Part shown: positions 29,194 through 38,719 of the stretch, in pieces
Position numbering within the stretch: the first letter of the stretch is position 1
Layout of the letters: every line of letters starts with the position of its first letter
Source: Oscillospiraceae bacterium
GTDB lineage: Bacteria; Bacillota; Clostridia; Oscillospirales; CAG-272
Direction of reading: 5' to 3'
Length of the DNA stretch: 64,000 nucleotides
Assembly (NCBI GenBank): GCA_015064295.1
Contig: SVSM01000005.1
Span: 1-64,000, forward strand
Translations under genes and position numbers: made by a program
The notes under the pieces: generated by a model
Databases searched by the model: none
Told to the model about the DNA's origin: nothing
Seen by the model: the letters and a program-made list of their open reading frames with translations, nothing else

Positions 29194-30042
29194 TTATACG
29201 CCTCGAAAGAGGTTACAGGTCGCCTCGTGAGCATGACGCTCAAAGTCGCCATACATTTTCCCGCGGGACATGGCCTCATCAAAATCGATCTCGTAACCGT
29301 CAAAATCGGGACCGTCCACACAGGCAAACCTGGTCACAGCCTTCCCATCGCGGTGAAGGGTCAGCCGGCAACCGCCGCACATACCGGTACCGTCGATCAT
29401 AATGGGGTTCATGGATACCGTCACAGGTACCCCGTAGGGCCTTGCCGTCTCCACCACAAATTTCATCATGATCAGCGGCCCGATGGCGATGATCTGATCA
29501 AAGTACTCGCCCGACTCCAGCATTTCCTTCAGCGGCGCCGTCACGTTACCGTGGCGGCCGTAGGAGCCGTCGTCGGTCATGAGGACCATCCGATGAGAGC
29601 AGGCACGGAATTCCTCCTCCAGGATCACAAGCTCCCGATTACGGAATCCGGTGATAGCGGTCACCTCGGCGCCAAGCTGGTAAAACGCCTCGGCAACCGG
29701 CATCGCGATAGCACAGCCGACACCGCCCCCCACGATACAGACCTTGCGGATACCGTCGGTGTGGGTCGGCGTGCCAAGAGGGCCGACGAAGTCGGAGATC
29801 GACTCGCCCTCGTTCTTGTGATTCAAGGCCTCGGTCGTCGCACCTACCACTTGAAAAATGATCTTAACGGTGCCCTCCGTGGGGTTACATCCCGCCACGG
29901 TCAGAGGGATCCGTTCCCCTTCTTCGTCTACCCGAAGAATGATAAACTGCCCCGGCTTGGCCTTTCTTGCCACCAGAGGGGCCTCAATCTCCATTTGTGT
30001 CACCGTCGAATTCAGCGACTTTTTCCGCAGGATGCGATACAT
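29194..30042 (-). CDS. Sulfide/dihydroorotate dehydrogenase-like FAD/NAD-binding protein, NfnA-type
   Basis: RIPLTVAGCNPTEG, VCIVGGGVGCAIAMPVAEAFYQ, MCGGCRLTLHRDGKAVTRFACVDGPDFDG. Confidence 0.85.
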   Translation of the reverse strand: MYRILRKKSLNSTVTQMEIEAPLVARKAKPGQFIILRVDEEGERIPLTVAGCNPTEGTVKIIFQVVGATTEALNHKNEGESISDFVGPLGTPTHTDGIRKVCIVGGGVGCAIAMPVAEAFYQLGAEVTAITGFRNRELVILEEEFRACSHRMVLMTDDGSYGRHGNVTAPLKEMLESGEYFDQIIAIGPLIMMKFVVETARPYGVPVTVSMNPIMIDGTGMCGGCRLTLHRDGKAVTRFACVDGPDFDGYEIDFDEAMSRGKMYGDFERHAHEATCNLFRGV

Positions 30043-30251
30043 AGGATTCTTCCTTTTTCGTTGGATTCACACGGCCCGAAACGGGCTTTTTCTATTGTAC
30101 CCCTTTTCCGACGCTTTGTCAAGGTTTTTCGGCACACCGAAGCACGGCTGTTCCCTCCCGTTGCCGGTTTCCCCATTTTTCTTTGACCGCACGATGATTC
30201 CGACAAAAAGAAGCCCTCACAAACGTGAAGGCTTCTTTGACTTATTGGGGA

Positions 30252-32414
30252 TCAGCGCTCGCGGCGGGGACGGAAGGGACGGCGGGGACGCTCAACGGCG
30301 GGCTCGTCGGCCATGCCCTCGGGACGAGGGAGAGTATCCTTGTGGGACAGGTTCATTCTGCCCTTTTCGTCGACGCCCAGGAACTTAACGGCCAGCTTAT
30401 CGCCGACGTTGCAGACGTCCTCAACCTTTTCCACTCTGGTGTGAGCCAGCTTGGAGATGTGAACCAAACCTTCCTTACCGGGAGCGAACTCCACGAAAGC
30501 ACCAATGGGGATCACGCGGGTAACGGTACCCTCGTAAACAGCACCCACCTCGGGCTCGAAGACGATGTTCTTGATGGCAGCCTCGGCAGCCAGACCGCCG
30601 TCGCGGTTGACGGCAGCGATGAAGATGGAGCCGTCGTCCTCGATGGTGATCTCGGTACCGGTCTCGGCCTGGATCTTCTGGATCACCTTACCCTTCGGGC
30701 CGATGACGTCGCCGATCTTCTCGGGGTTGATCTTCATGGAGATCATCTTGGGCGCCCACTTGCAGACCTCGGGACGAGGCTCGGCAATGGCCTTCAGAAT
30801 GATCTCATCGATGATATAATCGCGGCCCTTATGGGTGGTAGCAAGGGCCTCCTTGATGATCTCGGGGGTCAGACCGTCGATCTTCAAGTCCATCTGAATG
30901 GAGGTGATACCCTTGTGAGTACCGGCTACCTTGAAGTCCATATCGCCGTAGAAGTCCTCAAGACCCTGAATATCGATCATGGTGGTCCAGCTTCCGTCCT
31001 CCTCGGTGATCAGACCGCAGGAGATACCGGCAACGGGGGCCTTGATCGGCACACCGGCAGCCATCAGCGCCAGGGTAGAGCCGCAGACCGATGCCTGGGA
31101 GGTGGAACCGTTGGAGGAAAGAACCTCGGATACGCAACGGATGGCGTAGGGGAACTCCTCCACAGAGGGAAGCACGGGAATGAGGGAACGCTCGGCAAGA
31201 GCGCCGTGGCCGATCTCGCGGCGTCCGGGAGAACGGACAGGCTTGGCCTCACCGGTGGAATAACCGGGCATATTATAGTGATGCATATAGCGCTTGGACT
31301 CCTCCTCGTCGATACCGTCCAGCATCTGAGCGTCGCTCAAGGTGCCGAGGGTAGCGATGGTGAGGACCTGAGTCTGACCGCGGGTGAACATACCCGAGCC
31401 GTGGGTTCTGGGCAGGAGGTCGACCTCCGCGGCAAGAGGACGGATCTCGTCCATTCTTCTGCCGTCCACACGCTTCTTGTCGTTGATGAGCCAACGGCGG
31501 ACGATCTTCTTCTGGATCTTGTAGATCAGCTCCTCGTAGCGGGCCTCAATGTCGGGATACTCCTCGATGAACTTGGCAACGATAGCATCGCGGATGGGGT
31601 TCAGACGGGCGTCGCGAACGGTCTTGTCATCGGTATCGAGAGCGAACATAACGTCCTTCTCGCAGAAGGCGAAGACCTTATCGAACATCTCGTGGTCAAA
31701 CTCACAAGAGGGATAAGCGAACTTGGGCTTACCGATCTCGGCAACGATGCCGTTGATGAAGGCGACCAGCTTCTTGATCTCCTCGTGAGCCAGCATGATG
31801 GCGTTGAACATATCGTCGTCAGCCACTTCCTTAGCGCCTGCCTCGATCATGACGACCTTTTCGGCAGAGCCGGCAACGGTCAGCTCCAGAACAGACTTCT
31901 CTCTCTGAGCCGAGGTGGGGTTGATGACGAACTCACCGTCCACCATACCGACGAATACGCCGGCAATGGGGCCGTTCCACGGAATATCGGAAATGGACAG
32001 GGCGATGGAAGCGCCGATCATGGCCGAGATCTCGGGGGAGCAGTCGTTGTCCACCGACATAACGGTCAGGGTCAGGGATACGTCGTTCCGCAGATCCTTG
32101 GGGAAGAGGGGACGCACGGGGCGGTCGATGACACGGGAGGTCAGGATCGCCTTCTCGGAGGGCTTACCCTCACGGCGGAAGTAGCCGCCGGGAATGCGGC
32201 CAACCGAATACTGTCTCTCCTCGAAATCCACCGACAGGGGCAGGAAATCGATGCCGTCGCGGGGCTTGGCGGAGGCGGTAGCGTTACACAGGATCGCCGT
32301 GTCGCCGTAGCGCACCAAGCAGGAGCCGTTGGCAAGGCCTGCCATCTTGCCGGTCTCGATCACCAGGGGTCTGCCGGCCAGGGTGTATTCAAATACCTTG
32401 AATTTCTCAAACAT
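30252..32414 (-). CDS. pnp: Polyribonucleotide nucleotidyltransferase
   Basis: Full PNPase with two RNase PH domains, KH (IGPKGKVIQKI) and S1 domains. Confidence 0.97.
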   Translation of the reverse strand: MFEKFKVFEYTLAGRPLVIETGKMAGLANGSCLVRYGDTAILCNATASAKPRDGIDFLPLSVDFEERQYSVGRIPGGYFRREGKPSEKAILTSRVIDRPVRPLFPKDLRNDVSLTLTVMSVDNDCSPEISAMIGASIALSISDIPWNGPIAGVFVGMVDGEFVINPTSAQREKSVLELTVAGSAEKVVMIEAGAKEVADDDMFNAIMLAHEEIKKLVAFINGIVAEIGKPKFAYPSCEFDHEMFDKVFAFCEKDVMFALDTDDKTVRDARLNPIRDAIVAKFIEEYPDIEARYEELIYKIQKKIVRRWLINDKKRVDGRRMDEIRPLAAEVDLLPRTHGSGMFTRGQTQVLTIATLGTLSDAQMLDGIDEEESKRYMHHYNMPGYSTGEAKPVRSPGRREIGHGALAERSLIPVLPSVEEFPYAIRCVSEVLSSNGSTSQASVCGSTLALMAAGVPIKAPVAGISCGLITEEDGSWTTMIDIQGLEDFYGDMDFKVAGTHKGITSIQMDLKIDGLTPEIIKEALATTHKGRDYIIDEIILKAIAEPRPEVCKWAPKMISMKINPEKIGDVIGPKGKVIQKIQAETGTEITIEDDGSIFIAAVNRDGGLAAEAAIKNIVFEPEVGAVYEGTVTRVIPIGAFVEFAPGKEGLVHISKLAHTRVEKVEDVCNVGDKLAVKFLGVDEKGRMNLSHKDTLPRPEGMADEPAVERPRRPFRPRRER

Positions 32415-32530
32415 GTTCTTTTTCCTCCAACATATACGTCGTCTCCGTCATACGTCTCCCGATGACGGAGCTTGCGGATTTTCCGCATTTTTTATGGATA
32501 GCCACAAAAGCGGCATCATAAACGCAGGAA

Positions 32531-32560
32531 GGGAACCCAACTGCAAGCAGTTGAGTTCCC
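32531..32560 (-). other. rpsO-pnp intercistronic hairpin
   Basis: GGGAACCCAACTGC AA GCAGTTGAGTTCCC, 13 of 14 pairs. Confidence 0.75.
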
Positions 32561-32621
32561 CACATAAGCCATATGTTCCGGTGGGGTAGTCAACGTGTGT
32601 ACGAAAAACCCCGCTCCGGGA

Positions 32622-32888
32622 TTACTTTCTCAGTCCGAGCTTCTCGACGATCGCACGGTAACGGGCGATATCGATCTTCTGGAGGTAGCCGAGAAGATTT
32701 CTTCTGTGGCCGACCATCTTGAGAAGGCCGCGACGGCTGTGGTGGTCCTTCTTGTTGGTCTTCAGGTGCTCGGTGAGGGTGACGATGCGATGGGTCAGAA
32801 TGGCGATCTGAACCTCGGGCGAACCGGTATCGCCCTCATGGGTAGCGTACTTGGCAATAATTGCTGCCTTTTCTTCGGGAGTCATCAT
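32622..32888 (-). CDS. rpsO: 30S ribosomal protein S15
   Basis: 88 aa; [17 protein letters not shown]…[24 protein letters not shown]. Confidence 0.97.
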   Translation of the reverse strand: MMTPEEKAAIIAKYATHEGDTGSPEVQIAILTHRIVTLTEHLKTNKKDHHSRRGLLKMVGHRRNLLGYLQKIDIARYRAIVEKLGLRK

Positions 32889-32996
32889 GGTGTTTCACCT
32901 CATAAAAAATATTTTTTGCGGCTATCCCAGCAACCGGCGGGTGAAATCGGCGTTACGCCCTTTCCCCGGAAGCCGAGGTACCGTCAATACGACAGT

Positions 32997-33025
32997 ATTA
33001 TACCACCGTCAAGCCCTTTTGTAAA
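32997..33025 (-). promoter_or_regulatory. rpsO-pnp promoter with roughly 100-nt leader
   Basis: On minus strand TTTACA-17 bp-TATAAT. Confidence 0.65.
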
Positions 33026-33082
33026 TGGCTTTCGGAATATTCATACTTTTTTTACAATTTGCCCGTCCGAACCCCTTCGCGG

Positions 33083-34549
33083 TCAGGACAGCCCGCTGAA
33101 ATAGTTGTCGAGCGCGGTCTTCTTGCTGTCAAGATAATAGGAGAAGGGCTGCTTCCCCTTGGCAGCATCGCGGAAGGCATCGTAGGTGCCGGCCCTCACC
33201 GCCTTCTCGTCCTCGCCCAGCATAAAGGCAAGATCATAGACGGGAGTCTCTCGGATGAAGTCCAGCATGTCCAGCGTATTCGTTCCGGTAATCAGTCGCT
33301 GCATGGCGTCCTTGTAAAACTCGTAGGCCATATTGTCGCAGGAGGCGGCGTTGATGGCCTGGAGGACGTGGCCCATCAGCTCCAGCCGCTGGCTGGTGGC
33401 CAGGGCGGCGATGACCGGCGCGTCGGCCGTCATCGGGGTATAGAAGGCCTTTTTCTCCGTCAGCTTGGGGAGAGGAAGCACCTCCCAGGAGAAGCCGGCG
33501 TTTTGCAGCGATTCCATATCGGCCACGCTGCCCAAGGCGTAGAGGGACTTTCCTTCCTTGAAAATATCAAAGCCCTTCAAGGTCTTCTTGCTCTCACCGT
33601 CCTGCTCCTCAAGGGTAAGCTTTGCCGTGTCCAGCGAGAACAGCTTCTTGACGTGGCTGATCATGGTCTTGGCCGTTTTGGTATCACAGCTCAGGCGGGG
33701 CTGGTTCAGATTGTAGCAGGTGAGGAACCGTTCTCCGCTGCTGAAGTAGGCCATGGCCGCCGTTTTGTTTTCCTCAAAGGCACTGACGAAGCGGGTCGTT
33801 CCCTTGGGCAGATCCTCAAGAGAGTCAAGGAATCGGTCCCAGGTGAAGGTGCCGTCATATACCTCTTTATATGGGCAGGAAACGCCCAGCTCCTCGGCGT
33901 AGGACTTGTTAAAATAGAGACAGGCGTAGGACTCGATTTGTGCGGTAGCGGCTCCTACCGCCCCGTAGACCGCATCACCGACCGTCAGCTGATCCATGCC
34001 CTTGTGATCGAAATACGGCGCGCCGTAATCGGCATAAGGGAGGGACTTCAGATTCAAAAGATACCCGCCCTCAAGATACGCGCTCATGTCTCCCGAGCGA
34101 ATGACCACAAAATCGGAGTAGAAATCGCCGGCTCTGTCGGCCTTCTTGACCTCGGAAAGCAGCGTCGACGCGTTCTTTCGCTCGGTGATAATCTGTACGT
34201 TGTATTTTTTGTTGACCAGCTCGTTACGCTTCAATACCGCCGCACGATAGAGGTCATCCTCCTCGTCGAAGGTGTAGCCCGTTCCCTCGGCGACAAGGAA
34301 GAAGACGGACGTTCCGTTGAAGTTTGCGCTTCGCAGGTCACCAAGCCATTTTTCTGCCTCGGCCACCCAATCGGGCTCGGTAACGACGGGATAGTCCTTC
34401 GATTCATAGGTGTCGGTCAACGGAGGGAAATCGGTTTCAGACTCGGTAGCGGGCCCCGGCTCCTCACCACGGTTGATGATAACGATGCCGCAGGAGGACA
34501 GGAGCAGGAGTGCGGCCAAAAGACAGGCCGTCAGTCGGAATACTTTCAT
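33083..34549 (-). CDS. Extracellular solute-binding lipoprotein
   Basis: LLAALLLLSSCG lipobox; SBP family 1-like sequence. Confidence 0.7.
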   Translation of the reverse strand: MKVFRLTACLLAALLLLSSCGIVIINRGEEPGPATESETDFPPLTDTYESKDYPVVTEPDWVAEAEKWLGDLRSANFNGTSVFFLVAEGTGYTFDEEDDLYRAAVLKRNELVNKKYNVQIITERKNASTLLSEVKKADRAGDFYSDFVVIRSGDMSAYLEGGYLLNLKSLPYADYGAPYFDHKGMDQLTVGDAVYGAVGAATAQIESYACLYFNKSYAEELGVSCPYKEVYDGTFTWDRFLDSLEDLPKGTTRFVSAFEENKTAAMAYFSSGERFLTCYNLNQPRLSCDTKTAKTMISHVKKLFSLDTAKLTLEEQDGESKKTLKGFDIFKEGKSLYALGSVADMESLQNAGFSWEVLPLPKLTEKKAFYTPMTADAPVIAALATSQRLELMGHVLQAINAASCDNMAYEFYKDAMQRLITGTNTLDMLDFIRETPVYDLAFMLGEDEKAVRAGTYDAFRDAAKGKQPFSYYLDSKKTALDNYFSGLS

Positions 34550-34582
34550 CGATCCATTTCCTTTTTATTTTGTAGTAGCAGG

Positions 34583-35983
34583 TTACGCCTTTTTGTAGGT
34601 GGTGCCCTGGGGGGTATCGATCAGGGTGATGCCCCGGGCGGCCAGCTCGGCGCGGATGCGGTCGGCCTCAGCGAAGTTCTTGGCCTTCTTGGCGGCGGCG
34701 CGGAGTGCGATCTGCTCCAGAATTTCGGGATCGCCCTCCTCCTCGTCCTTGGCTTCGGGCGCAAAGGGCGTCAAAAGATTCAGCGCCAGCACGCGGTCAA
34801 AATCGGCCACCAGCGCCCGCTTGGTGGCGTCGCTGGCCTCCAGCTTCAGCACGTCGTACACGGCGGTAATGGCAAGAGAGGTATTGACGTCATTACCGAG
34901 AGCCTCCGAGAAGGCCTCCTTGGCCTTGGCAAGGATCTCCTGGTCCACGGTGCCGTCGCTTGTCAAGGCAGCCGTGCGGGTGCGGAGCTTACGGTAGGCG
35001 GTGACGGCGTTGTCCAGGGCCTCGTAGGAGAAGACCAGGGGCTTGCGGTAATGGGACTGCAGGCAGAAGTAACGGTAGGCCAGGGGATCGTAGCCCTTTT
35101 CCTTGAGCAGGTCAAGGATCAGGAACTCGCCCTTGGACTTGGACATCTTGCCGGCGGTGGTGTTGAGATGAAGCACGTGGAACCAGAAGTTACACCACTT
35201 ATGGCCGAGGTAAGCCTCGGTCTGTGCGATCTCGTTGGTATGATGGGGGAAAGCGTTGTCAATACCGCCGCAGTGGATGTCCAGCGAATCGCCGCAGTAC
35301 TTCAAAGAGATGGCGGAGCACTCGATGTGCCAGCCGGGGTACCCCACTCCCCACGGACTGTCCCACTTCAGCTCCTGATCGTCGAACTTGGACTTGGTAA
35401 ACCACAGGGCAAAGTCGGCAGGGTTTCTCTTGTTTTCGTCACCCTCCACGCCCTCGCGGACGCCGACTGCCAGATCCTCGGCATCGTGCTCGCCGAAGAC
35501 GTAGTATTTGTCCAGCTTAGAGATGTCGAAATAGACGTTACCGCCTGCCTCGTAGGCATAGCCGTCGGCAAGGAGCTTTTCGATCATTTTGATAAACTCG
35601 GGGATACAGCCGGTAGCAGGCTGGATGACGTTTGGCTTTTTGATGTTCAGCGCTTCGCAGTCCTTCATGAAGGCATCGGTGTAGAACTTGGCGATCTCCA
35701 TGACCGACTTTTTCTCCCGCTTGGCGCCCTTCAGCATCTTGTCCTCGCCGTCATCGGAGTCACCGGTCAGGTGGCCCACGTCGGTGATGTTCATGACACG
35801 CTTGACCTTATAGCCGAGATAATCGAGGGAACGGACAAGGGCGTCTTCCATGATATAGGTACGCAGGTTACCGATATGGGCAAAGTGATAAACGGTAGGG
35901 CCGCAGGTGTAGATTTTAACTTTACCGGGCTCGTTGGGGATGAAGTCTTCTTTTGTGTGGGTCAGGCTGTTGTAGAGTTTCAT
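34583..35983 (-). CDS. cysS: Cysteinyl-tRNA synthetase
   Basis: YTCGPTVYHFAHIGNLRTY, GWHIECSAIS, GKMSKSKGE. Confidence 0.97.
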   Translation of the reverse strand: MKLYNSLTHTKEDFIPNEPGKVKIYTCGPTVYHFAHIGNLRTYIMEDALVRSLDYLGYKVKRVMNITDVGHLTGDSDDGEDKMLKGAKREKKSVMEIAKFYTDAFMKDCEALNIKKPNVIQPATGCIPEFIKMIEKLLADGYAYEAGGNVYFDISKLDKYYVFGEHDAEDLAVGVREGVEGDENKRNPADFALWFTKSKFDDQELKWDSPWGVGYPGWHIECSAISLKYCGDSLDIHCGGIDNAFPHHTNEIAQTEAYLGHKWCNFWFHVLHLNTTAGKMSKSKGEFLILDLLKEKGYDPLAYRYFCLQSHYRKPLVFSYEALDNAVTAYRKLRTRTAALTSDGTVDQEILAKAKEAFSEALGNDVNTSLAITAVYDVLKLEASDATKRALVADFDRVLALNLLTPFAPEAKDEEEGDPEILEQIALRAAAKKAKNFAEADRIRAELAARGITLIDTPQGTTYKKA

Positions 35984-36160
35984 GGTGGGTTCCTTTTTTG
36001 TTTTTAAGGGAGTTCGTTTGTTTTGATTGTTAGGAATAGTAATGGCACATTGGTGTTTTTATGCTTTTCTTTGCACGCGAAAATTATGATTCTTCAAGTC
36101 GGAATTTTCCGCATTTCTTTGCTCGTGGAGGTGAAGATTCTTCGAATCGGTGTTTTTTCT

Positions 36161-36240
36161 CACTTTCTTTGCACGCGCAAAGAAAGTGACAAAGAAAGCG
36201 CGCTAAAACTTTTTCTTCTTCTTCGAAGAAAAAGTTTTAG
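36161..36240. repeat. Two consecutive perfect hairpins (12-bp and 16-bp stems) in a long gene-free interval
   Basis: CACTTTCTTTGC ACGC GCAAAGAAAGTG (36161-36188); CTAAAACTTTTTCTTC TTCTTC GAAGAAAAAGTTTTAG (36203-36240). Confidence 0.9.
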
Positions 36241-36731
36241 AATCAAAAAGAAGAAGCTTCACGCCTCGCCTGTGCGCGTTTAGCGCACGGTCGGCTCGGC
36301 GGTTTGGCTTTGTAAAAGCAAAAGGGAAAGAAATCTAAAACGCGCCCGACGGCTCTTGGCATTGCCGGTGCAAAAGGGGATTGCGCCATGCGGTGTGCCA
36401 GTCTCTGCGGGTCGGTGATTCTTTCAGAGGCGTTACCCTCTGCGGCACACAATGAAAAAGTTGAATGGGCGCAGTATTATTGCCAGAAAACGTTCTCTGC
36501 GGCCATCTTTTGAAAAAGCTATATTAACAGCACTGTCTTACGCTTTTGTAAGTATCCCCGATCGCAGGAGCTTTGGCCGCAGTGCCGCAGGTGTTCCCTT
36601 AGGAGGTTGGGCGTTATCTTTTAGAGAAAGGGTGGGGGGATCCCGAAGGGGGGAGGGCGTCGGAACGAGCGAGTCAAAACTTGTTTTTGACCGCGACTGA
36701 CCGCCCTTCCCCCTTGGCGGCTTCTTTGGTT

Positions 36732-36755
36732 CCTTTCTTGGCCGACCAAGAAAGG
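36732..36755. repeat. 10-bp perfect inverted repeat
   Basis: CCTTTCTTGG CCGA CCAAGAAAGG. Confidence 0.85.
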
Positions 36756-36854
36756 GACGAAAAAAGAATTCTACTTGTTCTATCTTCCTAACAAACGATC
36801 AGAAGAAACAATCGCATTAAGAAGAAATCAACACCTCACCCCGTAGGGAAAACC

Positions 36855-37514
36855 TTACTTCTGCAGCTCCTCGATCTTCTTCTCCAGCGCCTCCATCTGT
36901 ACTCGCAAACGGCAGATCTCCTGGGACACCGGGTCGGGCATATGCACCTGGTCAAGGTCAACTCTGACGTTGTTCCGCTTCACCACCCGGGCGGGAATAC
37001 CAACGGCGGTGGAATCGTCGGGCACCTCCGAGAGGACCACGGCGTTGGCGGCGATCTTGCAGTTATCGCCCACACGGAAGGGGCCGAGGATCTTGGCGCC
37101 GGCACCTACCATCACGTTGTTTCCGAGGGTAGGGTGACGCTTACCCACGTCCTTGCCGGTACCGCCCAGCGTCACGCCCTGATACAGGGTGCAGTTGTCG
37201 CCGATCTCGGCGGTCTCGCCGATGACGACGCCGCTTCCGTGGTCGATGAATAAGCCCTTACCGATGGTGGCTCCGGGATGAATCTCAATGCCGGTGAGAA
37301 GCTTGGCCGTCTGACTGATGAGACGGGCGGGCAGCGGATAGCCGCTGACGTGGAGCTTGTGAGCGATCCGATAAGCGATCACCGCATGAAAACCGGAGTA
37401 GAGCATGGCAACCTCCAGGTTCGAGGATGCCGCGGGGTCCCGCTCGCGGATCGAGGCGATCTCACGCCGCAGGGATTCGTAGGCCAGAAACGCTTTTTCA
37501 AGGATACGGTCCAT
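36855..37514 (-). CDS. cysE: Serine O-acetyltransferase
   Basis: EIHPGATIGKGLFIDHGSGVVIGETAEIGDNCTLYQGVTLGGTG hexapeptide repeats. Confidence 0.93.
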   Translation of the reverse strand: MDRILEKAFLAYESLRREIASIRERDPAASSNLEVAMLYSGFHAVIAYRIAHKLHVSGYPLPARLISQTAKLLTGIEIHPGATIGKGLFIDHGSGVVIGETAEIGDNCTLYQGVTLGGTGKDVGKRHPTLGNNVMVGAGAKILGPFRVGDNCKIAANAVVLSEVPDDSTAVGIPARVVKRNNVRVDLDQVHMPDPVSQEICRLRVQMEALEKKIEELQK

Positions 37515-37692
37515 ATCTGTCTTACCTCCTGCCGCTCGGCGGCAACGGGTCATTTTTGTGATAACGTTATTCAGTATATCATTATATAATATTTTCATCA
37601 ATTTGTAAAGGGGTCGGGACGGCTTTTTGCCAATATTTTTTTACCGCCATGCATCATTTTGCCCATTTTTGCAGGAAAATCCGCATTTATCC

Positions 37693-37721
37693 TTGACAAA
37701 CGGCACGTTAACCCCTATAAT
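37693..37721 (+). promoter_or_regulatory. Strong sigma70-type promoter for the MurR/RpiR gene
   Basis: TTGACA-17 bp-TATAAT. Confidence 0.75.
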
Positions 37722-37851
37722 AATGGTATAATTTGAAGGAATAACCCTTTTCACTTGCAGAAACGGGCGTCCTCCTCCGATTTTGAAGGACGCTTTCCGG
37801 CAAACTTGCAAAAATTGTGTCTCATTCCATCACAAAATACGAGGAATCATC

Positions 37852-38718
37852 ATGAAAAACGACCTTCTCGACCGCATTCGCTCCTCCATGCCCTCCTTTT
37901 CGAAGGGCCAGCGCGCCATCGGCAACTATATTCTCACCAATTACGACAAAGCCGCCTTTATGACCGCCTCCCGCCTGGGCGAGGTGGCAGGCGTCAGCGA
38001 ATCCACCGTGGTACGCTTTGCGACCGCCCTGGAATTCGAGGGATACCCCGAGCTGCAGGTGGCTCTGCAGGAGCTGATCCGCATCCGTCTGACCTCGGTC
38101 CAGCGCATGGAGGTCACCAACGACCGCATCGGCGAGGGCGACATTCTGGAAAACGTGCTGAACTCCGATATGGCCAAGATCCGCGCAACCCTGGAGACCA
38201 TCAGCCGCCGCGACTTCAATCAGGCCACCGAGGCCATCATGAAGGCCCGCCGCATCTATATCATCGGTATGCGCTCCTCGGCATCGCTGGCCTCCTTCCT
38301 GTCCTTTAACCTCCGTTTTATGTTCGATAACGTGACGCTGGTTCAGACCACCAGCGGCAGCGAGATCTTCGAGCAGCTCCTCCGCGTCTCCCCCGAGGAC
38401 GTCGTCATCGCCATCAGCTTCCCCCGCTATTCCAAGCGCATCATCAACGCCGTGGAATACGCCAAGCTCCAGGGGGCCCACGTGGTGGCCCTAACCGACT
38501 CGGGGCTCTCTCCCATCGCCGCCTACGCCGATTCGGGGCTCTACGCCAAGAGCGATATGGCCTCCTTCGTGGATTCACTGGTGGCGCCTCTCAGCATCAT
38601 CAACGCCCTGCTGGTAGCCATCGCCCGCAAGAAGCAGACCGAGCTGCAAAACGTCTTCTCGCGGCTGGAGTCCATCTGGGACGAATTTGACGTTTACGAT
38701 AAGGACAGCCGTAACTGA
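37852..38718 (+). CDS. MurR/RpiR family transcriptional regulator (HTH + SIS)
   Basis: RIRSSMPSFSKGQRAIGNYIL…GVSESTVVRFATALEFEGYPEL; SIS domain. Confidence 0.92.
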   Translation: MKNDLLDRIRSSMPSFSKGQRAIGNYILTNYDKAAFMTASRLGEVAGVSESTVVRFATALEFEGYPELQVALQELIRIRLTSVQRMEVTNDRIGEGDILENVLNSDMAKIRATLETISRRDFNQATEAIMKARRIYIIGMRSSASLASFLSFNLRFMFDNVTLVQTTSGSEIFEQLLRVSPEDVVIAISFPRYSKRIINAVEYAKLQGAHVVALTDSGLSPIAAYADSGLYAKSDMASFVDSLVAPLSIINALLVAIARKKQTELQNVFSRLESIWDEFDVYDKDSRN

Positions 38719-38719
38719 C

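Noticed and set aside
35984-36060. T-box leader upstream of cysS
   Set aside because: No T-box (GGTGGTACCGCG-like) sequence or tRNA-Cys specifier stem was found upstream of the start.
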